Origin: Polyangiaceae bacterium
GTDB lineage: Bacteria; Myxococcota_A; Polyangia; Polyangiales; Polyangiaceae
Assembly (NCBI GenBank): GCA_041389725.1
Contig: JAWKRG010000010.1
Location: 310,001 to 374,000, forward strand
DNA length: 64,000 nucleotides
Direction: 5' to 3'
The notes under the pieces were generated by a model. It was not told the DNA's origin. It did no database searches and saw only the letters and a list, made by a program, of their open reading frames with translations. This document shows, in pieces, positions 8,180-16,178 of the stretch. The translations under genes and the position numbers were made by a program. How positions within the stretch are numbered: position 1 is the first letter of the stretch; each line of letters opens with the position of its first letter.

Positions 8180-8200
8180 GGTAGGTGAAAACATAGCAAG

Positions 8201-8265
8201 CACTGTGCCCAGGCCGAATAGCGATATTCGCGAAGGTTTGGCCCGTTGGCTTGGCACACTGTGCC
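8201..8265 (-). promoter_or_regulatory. Repeats and palindromes upstream of the Kazal-like lipoprotein gene
   Basis: CACTGTGCC occurs at 8201-8209 and 8257-8265; the second copy is part of the palindrome GGCACACTGTGCC (8253-8265). Between them lies CGAATA-GCGA-TATTCG (8215-8230), a 6-bp inverted repeat. All are 22-86 bp upstream of the ATG at 8179, so they are candidate regulator binding sites. Confidence 0.4.
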
Positions 8266-8393
8266 GTTCGCCCTGACGCGCGCCGCTTGGGCGCCCGGCT
8301 TCGGGCCCTGCCGCTGCCACGCCGAAATCCTCGTTGGTGTGCCCGTTCTCGGGTGGAGCGCTTCCGCCTTCGCTCCGGGGCTATAGTGAAACC

Positions 8394-9665
8394 ATGGTGC
8401 TGCGGCAGCGTGTCCTCGACGAGATCGCCAGCGCGCGCCAGGAATTGGTGGAGCTGACCCAGGCCCTGATTCGCGTGCCCACGGTCAACCCACCGGGGCA
8501 GCACTACCGCGAGTGTGCAGAGCTGATCGGCGAGCGGATGCGTCGCTACGGCATGCAGGTCGAGTTGCTCGTTGCAGACGACCACCCCGACCACAGCGAG
8601 CGCTACCCGCGGGTCAACGTGCTGGGGCGCGTCGACGGCAACGCACGGCGGCCCTGTCTCCACTTCAACGGACACCTCGATGTCGTTCCCGCCGGCACGG
8701 GCTGGAGCGTCGGGCCCTTCGACGCGGTGGAGCGTGACGGAAAGATCTACGGACGGGGGAGCGCCGACATGAAGGCCGGCATTGCGGCCGCGCTGGTGGC
8801 GGTTGCTTGTCTGCGGCGGGCGGGGGTGGAGCTGGCTGGAAGTTTGGAGGTGAGCGCCACAGTCGACGAGGAGAGCGGCGGATTTGCTGGCGTGGAATGG
8901 ATGTGCAAGCGCGGGTTGCTCGGTTCAGCGCGCACGGACTTCGTGATCATTCCAGAACCTCTCAACGTGGACCGCATCTGCATCGGTCATCGCGGGGTGT
9001 ATTGGTTCCGTGTTGCGGCACGCGGGGCGGTTGCGCACGGCAGCATGCCGTTCTTGGGCGTCAGCGCCATCGAGCACTTGGCAACCCTCGTCGAGCGCAT
9101 GCGCTCGGAGCTGCTGCCACGCATCGCGGCTCGCATCACGGCCATGCCCGTCGTTCCTGAAGCTGCTCGGCGCGCCACGCTCAACGTCAACTCCATCGTC
9201 GGCGGGCAGGCCGGGGAGTTCCCACAGACCGCGTGCGTGGCTGAGCACGCCGAGGCCATTTTCGACCGGCGCTTCCTCCACGAGGAAACCTTCGATGGGG
9301 TCAAAGCGGAGATTCGTGAGCTACTCACTGAGCTCACTCGCGAAGAGCCGCGGCGTCGCTATGAACTCGAAGACTTGATGGTGGTGCACCCGGTGCTGGC
9401 GCCCAGGGACGCACCGCTGGTGCGAGCGCTTTCCTCGGACGTCGAGGCTGTGTTGGGGCGAGCGCCGTCGCTCTGCGCGAGCCCCGGCACCTACGATCAC
9501 AAGCATGTGGCCCGCGTGGCGGGCGTCGAGCAATGTGTCGCCTACGGACCCGGGATCTTGGATCTTGCGCACCAGATCGACGAGTACGTGGAGATCGACG
9601 ACCTCGTTCGCGCGACGCAGGTGCTCGCTTTGAGCGCGATGCGGCTCGTCGCCGCGACGGATTGA
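8394..9665 (+). CDS. M20-family metallopeptidase / ArgE-DapE-type deacylase
   Basis: A 423-residue zinc hydrolase from the ATG at 8394. Family metal and catalytic positions are visible: His94 and Asp96 in FNGHLDVV, Asp125 in GSADMKAG, the Glu pair in DEESGG 158-163, Glu188 in IIPEP, and a C-terminal His in LAHQIDEYV. A dimerisation domain separates the halves, as in ArgE, DapE and aminoacylases. Such enzymes remove acyl groups from N-acyl amino acids or cleave dipeptides; the exact substrate cannot be read from sequence. It stands alone between two lipoprotein genes, so context gives no pathway. Confidence 0.92.
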   Translation: MVLRQRVLDEIASARQELVELTQALIRVPTVNPPGQHYRECAELIGERMRRYGMQVELLVADDHPDHSERYPRVNVLGRVDGNARRPCLHFNGHLDVVPAGTGWSVGPFDAVERDGKIYGRGSADMKAGIAAALVAVACLRRAGVELAGSLEVSATVDEESGGFAGVEWMCKRGLLGSARTDFVIIPEPLNVDRICIGHRGVYWFRVAARGAVAHGSMPFLGVSAIEHLATLVERMRSELLPRIAARITAMPVVPEAARRATLNVNSIVGGQAGEFPQTACVAEHAEAIFDRRFLHEETFDGVKAEIRELLTELTREEPRRRYELEDLMVVHPVLAPRDAPLVRALSSDVEAVLGRAPSLCASPGTYDHKHVARVAGVEQCVAYGPGILDLAHQIDEYVEIDDLVRATQVLALSAMRLVAATD

Positions 9666-9785
9666 CTCCGCGGCGGAGGCGCCGCGCTCAGCGAGTCGCA
9701 CGAGGCCGCGTACTCACGCGCACTTTGGCGGGGAATCTGGCGAGGCCGGGTGCGCGAGAGGCCTTCGTGATGTACGCTTCGCGCC

Positions 9786-12212
9786 ATGACTGGGCTTGGA
9801 CTATGGGTGCGGCGTGGCCGCGCCGTGGGGATTCTTGCGGGCTGCGTTGCTGGATGGGTTTTCGCGGCGTGCGGCAGCGACACCGGCGAAGACCGCGCGA
9901 AGCTGGCGAAGATCGCCGAGGGCTGCTTGATCGACTCGGATTGCGCCACGCCGCTGGTGTGCGCATTCAAGACGTGCCACTCGCGCTGCAACGACTCGCG
10001 CGATTGCCCCGACGAAGAAGTGTGTGTGCCGGCAGACCCTCGCCCCTACAACGTCTGCCTGCACAGCCCGAACAAGTGTGTCTACAACACCGATTGCCCG
10101 TCCGAACAGCTGTTTTGTGCGGCGGATTCGCGCTGCCGCCTGCAATGCAAGGCAGATCGCGACTGCTTGCCAGAACAGAAGTGCATCCAGGGCGCGTGTG
10201 CTGACGACAAGGACATCGAGGATGGTGGTTTGGTCGATGGCGGCACGGATCTGGACGCCAGCATCGGCACCAGCTGCACCTACAACACCGACTGCCCCGC
10301 ACCGTTGGTGTGCAAGGCGGGTTCCTGCTTGGTCGAGTGCAAGGGCGATCGGGACTGTCCCCCTGGGCTGTTCTGCAGCGCTGCGGGAGCGTGTGTGACT
10401 TCCGGTCCCGGCGACGGCGGTACGGACGGGCCCGTGGTGGTTCCGGGCTGCGCCAATGGCAAGCAGGATCCTGGAGAGACGGGAGTGGACTGCGGTGGCA
10501 GCTGTGGCGCTTGCGATGGCAGCAAGTGCTCCAAACCTTCAGATTGTGCGAGCAACGTGTGCAAGGGCCTCGTCTGCCAGGCGCCGAGCTGCGGCGACGG
10601 TCTGCAAAACGGCATCGAGTCGGATGTGGACTGTGGCGGCGGCTGCCCCAAGTGCCCGCCCACCAAGGGCTGCTGGACGAGCAACGACTGCACCACCGGC
10701 TCGTGCGTGAACGGCAGCTGCAACGCACCCGGTTGCTCGAACGGGCAGAAGGATACCAACGAAACGGACGTGGACTGCGGCGGCACGGAGTGCGCACCCT
10801 GCGCAACCGGCAAGGCGTGTGCGAAGAACGAGGATTGCAGCAGTCAAAACTGCGTTTCCAAGAAGTGCGTGAACGCGGGTCCGACGCTTTGGACGCGAGT
10901 GCTGAGCAGCGCTGGGAGTAGCGAACTCGCCCACGTAGCGGCCGCGGGCACGACCCACGTCGTCGCCGCCGGTGCCGGTACGAACACGCTCGATCTGGGT
11001 GGAGGCCCGCTGTTACTCGGCGGGTACGGACGCTTCGCGGCGAAGTACACCGTGGCGGGTGCGCACGTGTGGTCTCGTGCGCTAGGCGGCTCGAACGTCG
11101 GGAGCTTTGGCGATGTGGCGGTGGGCCCGTCGGGGGCGGTGTGGGTCTGGGCGAATTCCCAACTCACGGCTCCTGAACCCGGTGGGCTGGCAAGCTGCCA
11201 GGCATTCTCGGGCAAACCGGTCGCACTACTCACCAAGCTCGACGCCTCGACGGGGGCGACAGTGTGGTCAACCTGCGCGGGTATCTCTGACAGCGGGCAG
11301 TTCCAAGCTCAGGGCGTGACGGTGGACGCGCAGGGCGACGTGTGGGCGAGTGGCAGGTTCTACGGCACAGCGGACTTCGACGGCATTCAGCCGCAGAGCC
11401 CGTATCTGAACGGCTTCCTGGTCAAGTACTCTGGGGTTTCGGGGCAGGCGGCGTGGGTGTCGCACCTGCGAAACGACGCCGCGCCGCCCGGCAGTCTGGC
11501 CAGTTTTGGTGAAGTCACGGACACCTCGACCGACGCGACGCACGGCTATGTGGTCGGCAGCCTCACGCACAACGTCAAGATCGGTACTGGCGCCGGTGTG
11601 TTGCTGACCAAGGTGGGGAGTCAAGATGACATCCTGGTCGCCAAACTCGACACGAATGGCGCCGCGGTGCAGACCCGCGTCATCGGTTCGACGGGCAAGG
11701 ACCAGGGCATGCACATCCGCGTGGTGGGCAGTGACGTCTGGATCGCTGGTGAGTTCGCCGGCCAGGTCGACTTCGGCTCCGGTCACGTCATCACCGCTGC
11801 AGGAGGCCGCGACATCTTCGTGGCGCGGCTCTCCGCCACAGACTTGTCCACGCAGTTCGCCCAGGCGTTCGGCGCGACCACGGACGAGGATCTGGGGGGA
11901 TTCGATGTGGCCGCCAACGGCGAGTTCACCATCACCGGCGCCATCCGCAGCGCCCACAACTTCGGCGGCGGCCCTTTGCCTTACTCAGGCGGAACGGACT
12001 TCTTCCTGGCGCGCTACTCGAGCAGCGGCGTGCATCAGTCCAGCTTCGGGGCTGGGGGCATCAGCTCCGAAACGGGAACCTCGGCGGCTTACGTGGGCTC
12101 CGGACTCTTAATTGCAGGGCAGTACAGCAGTAGCGTGACCATCGATTTCGGCACGGGTCCCTTCCCGGTCCCCCCACAGAGCACGGACGCCTTCCTGGTG
12201 TTCTTCCCGTAG
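9786..12212 (+). CDS. Large lipoprotein: cysteine-rich repeats followed by a beta-propeller-like region
   Basis: An 808-residue protein with signal peptide and lipobox FAAC (Cys29). Residues 45-365 hold repeated Cys motifs of two kinds: CxxDxDC-type units, and three copies of a G-xx-DxNETDVDCGG-C-xx-C module. The rest (365-808) is Gly/Val/Asp-rich with recurring FAAKYTVAG, LVKYSG, VAKLDTNG and FVARLSATD segments, typical of SBBP-type beta-propeller blades. Similar surface lipoproteins are widespread and uncharacterised in myxobacteria; a binding or adhesion role is plausible only. The propeller resembles that of the lipoprotein gene at 48435. Confidence 0.88.
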   Translation: MTGLGLWVRRGRAVGILAGCVAGWVFAACGSDTGEDRAKLAKIAEGCLIDSDCATPLVCAFKTCHSRCNDSRDCPDEEVCVPADPRPYNVCLHSPNKCVYNTDCPSEQLFCAADSRCRLQCKADRDCLPEQKCIQGACADDKDIEDGGLVDGGTDLDASIGTSCTYNTDCPAPLVCKAGSCLVECKGDRDCPPGLFCSAAGACVTSGPGDGGTDGPVVVPGCANGKQDPGETGVDCGGSCGACDGSKCSKPSDCASNVCKGLVCQAPSCGDGLQNGIESDVDCGGGCPKCPPTKGCWTSNDCTTGSCVNGSCNAPGCSNGQKDTNETDVDCGGTECAPCATGKACAKNEDCSSQNCVSKKCVNAGPTLWTRVLSSAGSSELAHVAAAGTTHVVAAGAGTNTLDLGGGPLLLGGYGRFAAKYTVAGAHVWSRALGGSNVGSFGDVAVGPSGAVWVWANSQLTAPEPGGLASCQAFSGKPVALLTKLDASTGATVWSTCAGISDSGQFQAQGVTVDAQGDVWASGRFYGTADFDGIQPQSPYLNGFLVKYSGVSGQAAWVSHLRNDAAPPGSLASFGEVTDTSTDATHGYVVGSLTHNVKIGTGAGVLLTKVGSQDDILVAKLDTNGAAVQTRVIGSTGKDQGMHIRVVGSDVWIAGEFAGQVDFGSGHVITAAGGRDIFVARLSATDLSTQFAQAFGATTDEDLGGFDVAANGEFTITGAIRSAHNFGGGPLPYSGGTDFFLARYSSSGVHQSSFGAGGISSETGTSAAYVGSGLLIAGQYSSSVTIDFGTGPFPVPPQSTDAFLVFFP

Positions 12213-12235
12213 TGGTCTAGCGGTGGTGTTCGCCG

Positions 12236-13507
12236 TCACTTGGCTGTGCGGCGCTTCGCCCACGCATCAAGAGCCTGCATGGTCTCTGACTTCGCTTCTT
12301 CAATGGCGATGTCGCGCGCCGTCTTGGCGTCCGCGGAGAGAGTGGCGGGGTTGGCTCCCGCGAACAGCAGCGCCTTCAGGGCCTGCACGTGGCCGAGGGC
12401 AGCGGCGATCTGCAGCGCCGTGTGGCCCTTGTTGGTCCGTTGCTCCAGGTCCGCATCCAGGGAAAGCAGCCAGTTCAGATAGTGCGGCTTGTTGGTCTCG
12501 GCGAGAGCGTGGAGAGGACCGAAGCCATCTTCATTCGCCAGCAGTGGATCCGCTCCGTGGTCGACGAGTAGCGCCAGCAGCTCCTGCGAGCAGCCATGCA
12601 CCAGGCCCGTGGTCAGCACGGAGCGACCACCGTCCGCGAGGACGTTGGGATCCGCCCCCAACTCCAGGAGCTGCCGCGTGAGCTCGAGGTTGTCCTTCGC
12701 CGCGGCCACATGAAGGGCCGTAAATCCAGGGCCCGGAGCGCGAGCGTTCAGCGACACGCCGGCGCGTGCGGCCTTCGTCAGTTGGCGAGGGTTCTCGCGC
12801 AACACGGCGGTGACCACCGCACTCGTGGTGCGCAGGAGCTGCCGCGGCGCGGGTGGGACCCAGCGTGGGGCCGCGTAGGCCGCGACGTTGCCGTACAGGC
12901 TGAACACCGATAGTGGCACTGCTTCGAGCAGAGCGGCGCCCTCCTCGCTGCACGGGAAGGGAACGACTTGTCCCAGCGCGTGGGAGCGCAGGATCCAATC
13001 AAAGGTTTGCACCGGGTCATCCCCGAACACGCGCAGCGTGTCGTCTGCCAAGTGAAGCCGGTGTACGTGGATCTCGCCTCGCTCGCGCGTCACCTCGGCG
13101 TACGCCTTCACCTCTGCCGTCCAGCTCCGGAACAGCACCACCCGTTCACCCCGCAGCGCAATCGCCCACTTCTCCTCCATGCAGGTCGGCGTGAAAAGCC
13201 AGCCGTCAGGTAGGTCTGCGTCGGCGGCGTAGGCGAGTTGGCACTCCAGGGACTCCGCAGGCTGCATGTCGTGGTGGACGTCGTCGACGGTCTTCCGCCT
13301 CCACGACACCGACGTTTCCGCTTCGAAGACATTCTCTGAGGCAGAGATCATCTGTCCTGTGACGCTGATCAGGTCGAGCACGGGATAGCCGAAGGGCGTG
13401 GCGTCTGCGGCCAGCCACTTGGCGGGGGTCGGCGTGCGCGCGCTAGCCTGCTGCGGCGCGCGGCCGTCACCGCCCAGCCAGTCGCGTACCTGTTTCCACC
13501 AGCCCAT
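12236..13507 (-). CDS. Ankyrin-repeat protein
   Basis: A 423-residue protein without signal peptide. The first 230 residues form an unrecognised, Trp-rich domain. Residues 260-400 hold four ankyrin repeats, with the consensus clear in GFTALHVAAAKDNLELTRQL, LLVDHGADP and GHTALQIAAALGHVQALKAL. Ankyrin repeats mediate protein-protein contacts; the partner is unknown. The gene converges with the lipoprotein gene ending at 12212, leaving only 23 bp, and diverges from the ureidopropionase gene. Confidence 0.9.
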   Translation of the reverse strand: MGWWKQVRDWLGGDGRAPQQASARTPTPAKWLAADATPFGYPVLDLISVTGQMISASENVFEAETSVSWRRKTVDDVHHDMQPAESLECQLAYAADADLPDGWLFTPTCMEEKWAIALRGERVVLFRSWTAEVKAYAEVTRERGEIHVHRLHLADDTLRVFGDDPVQTFDWILRSHALGQVVPFPCSEEGAALLEAVPLSVFSLYGNVAAYAAPRWVPPAPRQLLRTTSAVVTAVLRENPRQLTKAARAGVSLNARAPGPGFTALHVAAAKDNLELTRQLLELGADPNVLADGGRSVLTTGLVHGCSQELLALLVDHGADPLLANEDGFGPLHALAETNKPHYLNWLLSLDADLEQRTNKGHTALQIAAALGHVQALKALLFAGANPATLSADAKTARDIAIEEAKSETMQALDAWAKRRTAK

Positions 13508-13749
13508 TCGTGCCCGGTAGTCCTGCCGCCGCCGGGTCCCAACTAATTAAGGCCGCACCGCTGGCGGGCTTCTGGGTTGTGCTGTTTTTCCCTAATTTCC
13601 GTGTGCTTGCAGCCCTCGGCGTGGGAGACGTCAATGCCCGCCAAGGGGTCGCGGAGCGCATCTTGGCCGAGGGGCTTTCGCTCCCGGCGCCTGACTTCTA
13701 TTCTCCGCGGTCCGTGCCGGGCCTGGGCCCCGGCCCCGAGGAGGAAAGC

Positions 13750-14616
13750 ATGAGCCAGATCGTACGCTGCGCGCTGATCCAGTGCAGCAACCCCATCAAC
13801 GACGAGAGTGTTCCGGTCGAGAAGATCCAGAAAGCGATGCTCGACAAGCACATCGCCTTCATCGAAGACGCCGGCAAGAAGGGCGTTCAGATCCTCGGGC
13901 TACAAGAGATCTTCAACGGACCCTACTTCTGCCCGAGCCAAGACAAGCGTTGGTACGGCGCTGCAGAGAAGATCCCCGGTCCCACCACCGAGCTGATGCA
14001 GAGCTACGCCAAGAAGTACAACATGGTGATGGTCGTGCCGCTTTACGAAGAGGAGATGCGCGGCGTGTTCTACAACACCGCGGCCGTGATCGACGCCGAC
14101 GGCAAATACCTGGGCAAGTATCGCAAGCAGCACATCCCCCAGGTGGCGGGTTTTTGGGAGAAGTACTTCTTCAAGCCCGGCAACGGTGGCTACCCCGTGT
14201 TCGAGACCAAATACGCAAAGGTCGGCGTCTACATCTGCTACGACCGCCACTTCCCCGAGGGCGCCCGCTGTCTGGGACTAAACGGTGCGGAAATCGTCTT
14301 CAACCCCAGCGCCACCGTGGCTGGCCTCTCCCAGTATCTGTGGAAGATCGAACAGCCCGCGCACGCCGTTGCCAATGGCTACTTCGTTGCCGCCAGCAAT
14401 CGCGTCGGCAGCGAGGGGCCCTGGAACATCGGCAAGTTCTACGGCACGAGCTATTTCGTCAATCCGCGAGGTGAGTTCGTGGCCGAAGCCAGCGAAGACA
14501 AGGACGAGTTGCTCGTCGCAGATCTCGACCTGTCGATGATCGACGAGGTGCGTCAGACCTGGCAGTTCTTCCGAGATCGACGCCCGGACGCCTACGACGA
14601 GCTGGTGCGCCGCTAG
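13750..14616 (+). CDS. pydC: Beta-ureidopropionase / N-carbamoyl-beta-alanine amidohydrolase (nitrilase superfamily)
   Basis: A 288-residue carbon-nitrogen hydrolase with the catalytic triad Glu53 (LQEIF), Lys126 (KYRKQHIP) and Cys163 (VYICYDRHFPEG). The GPYFCP loop and the KQHIPQVAGFWEKYFFKPG segment are those of beta-ureidopropionases and close N-carbamoylputrescine amidases. It would hydrolyse N-carbamoyl-beta-alanine to beta-alanine, CO2 and ammonia, the third step of reductive pyrimidine breakdown. The ATG at 13750 follows a GAGGAAAG ribosome binding site. A nucleobase permease gene starts 27 bp downstream, and dihydropyrimidinase and PreTA occur in the window, which favours the pyrimidine role over polyamine metabolism. 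Confidence 0.9.
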   Translation: MSQIVRCALIQCSNPINDESVPVEKIQKAMLDKHIAFIEDAGKKGVQILGLQEIFNGPYFCPSQDKRWYGAAEKIPGPTTELMQSYAKKYNMVMVVPLYEEEMRGVFYNTAAVIDADGKYLGKYRKQHIPQVAGFWEKYFFKPGNGGYPVFETKYAKVGVYICYDRHFPEGARCLGLNGAEIVFNPSATVAGLSQYLWKIEQPAHAVANGYFVAASNRVGSEGPWNIGKFYGTSYFVNPRGEFVAEASEDKDELLVADLDLSMIDEVRQTWQFFRDRRPDAYDELVRR

Positions 14617-14643
14617 TCGCGGTCTGCCTCAGAGCACCGCGTC

Positions 14644-16050
14644 TTGGCCGACCCCAAACACGACCTGCTGTACGGCATCGACGACGTGCCACCCCTGGGC
14701 CAGTCCTTGGCCCTGGGGCTGCAGCACTATCTGACGATGTTCGGCTCGACGGTGGCGATCCCGCTCATCCTCAGCAAGCCCCTGGGCATGGACCAGGATC
14801 CCGTGGCGATGGGCTGGCTCATCGGCACGATGTTCTTCGTCAGTGGGCTGACCACGCTGTTGCAGACCACGATTGGCAATCGCCTGCCCATCGTGCAGGG
14901 CGGCACGTTCTCCTTTCTGGCCCCGACCATCGCCATCTGTTCGATGGCAGCCTTGGCCAACGCCGGCTGGCAGGTGCGTCTCACCCACGTGCAAGGGGCC
15001 ATCATCGCAGGCGCTTTCTTCGAGATGGCGATCGGCTACCTCGGCATCATCGGCAAACTGCTGCGCTTCATCGGTCCCATCACCATCGCGCCCACGATTG
15101 CGCTGATCGGTCTGGCGCTGTTCAAGTTCGGGGCGCCGATAGCAGGAAAGCACTGGGGCATCGGCGGACTCACGATCGGCTTGATCATCCTGTTTTCGCA
15201 GATCTTGCGACATCGTTCTCGTGCCTTCGCTCTCTACCCGGTGCTCCTCGGCATGGGCGGTGCTTGGGCAACTGCTGCGGTGCTCACGGCGCTCGGCGTC
15301 TTTCCGCCCGGGCATCCGGCGTACTGCAGTCTCGACAAGGTAGTGGCAGCGCCCTGGGTCCGCGTGCCCTATCCCTTTCAGTGGGGCATGCCGGTGTTCG
15401 GTGCCGCTGCCATCGTCGGTATGTTGGCGGGCTACGTCGCGAGCATGGTCGAGTCGATCGGCGACTACTTCGCTGCTGCCCGACTCAGTGGAGCGCCCCC
15501 ACCGTCGCAAAAGGACGTCAGTCGCGGCATCGGGACCGAGGGGCTCGGTTGCCTCGTGGCGGGCATCTTCGGGACCGGCAACGGTACGACGAGCTACAGC
15601 GAGAACATCGGTGCCATCGGCTTGACCCGAGTGGGTAGTCGTCGCGTGGTGCAGATGGGTGCGCTGCTGATGATCGTGTTCGGGGCGGTCGCCAAGTTCG
15701 GCGCGCTGTTCACGACCATTCCGGAACCCATCGTGGGCGGCATGTACTGCACGCTGTTCGGCGTGATCGCATCCGTGGGTCTCTCGAACTTGCAGTACGT
15801 AGACCTGAACAGCGCTCGCAATCTGTTCATCATCGGCTTCTCCTTCTTCATGGGGCTGTCGCTGCCCGAGTACTTTGCGCAGCATCCCGTGGTCTTCGAG
15901 CCAAAGTGGCTCGCGGACATCATCAACACCCTCGGCGGCACGAGCATGGCCGTGGGCGCGCTGATCGCGACTGTGCTCGACAACATCGTGCCCGGCACCG
16001 AAGCCGAGCGGGGGTTGGCTGCCCTCCGCCACGGCGCCCCGACACACTGA
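14644..16050 (+). CDS. NCS2-family nucleobase permease (uracil/xanthine type)
   Basis: A 468-residue integral membrane protein with 12-14 hydrophobic segments. The NCS2 hallmarks are present: GLQHYLTMFGS in the first segment, the acidic EGLG and the NGTTSYSENIGAIGLTRVGSR signature in the eighth to ninth, and a large insert around residues 215-240. Family members import uracil, xanthine or uric acid with H+ or Na+. Lying 27 bp after the beta-ureidopropionase gene on the same strand, it probably brings pyrimidine bases to that pathway. The start appears to be a TTG with a weak ribosome binding site. Confidence 0.92.
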   Translation: MADPKHDLLYGIDDVPPLGQSLALGLQHYLTMFGSTVAIPLILSKPLGMDQDPVAMGWLIGTMFFVSGLTTLLQTTIGNRLPIVQGGTFSFLAPTIAICSMAALANAGWQVRLTHVQGAIIAGAFFEMAIGYLGIIGKLLRFIGPITIAPTIALIGLALFKFGAPIAGKHWGIGGLTIGLIILFSQILRHRSRAFALYPVLLGMGGAWATAAVLTALGVFPPGHPAYCSLDKVVAAPWVRVPYPFQWGMPVFGAAAIVGMLAGYVASMVESIGDYFAAARLSGAPPPSQKDVSRGIGTEGLGCLVAGIFGTGNGTTSYSENIGAIGLTRVGSRRVVQMGALLMIVFGAVAKFGALFTTIPEPIVGGMYCTLFGVIASVGLSNLQYVDLNSARNLFIIGFSFFMGLSLPEYFAQHPVVFEPKWLADIINTLGGTSMAVGALIATVLDNIVPGTEAERGLAALRHGAPTH

Positions 16051-16178
16051 GCCCCCGACAGCGAAAGGCGCGTCAGGGCGGGGCGCATTGCGATCCGTCA
16101 ATTGAGCGATGCGATCGGCGACGCTAGGCTCCAGCGCGGCAAGCACCCAAGGGGATCTCCCCAACAAGGAGGGTTGCC

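Noticed and set aside
14629..16167. Minus-strand open frame of 512 codons opposite the permease
   Set aside because: His/Arg/Asp-rich shadow of a clear NCS2 transporter.
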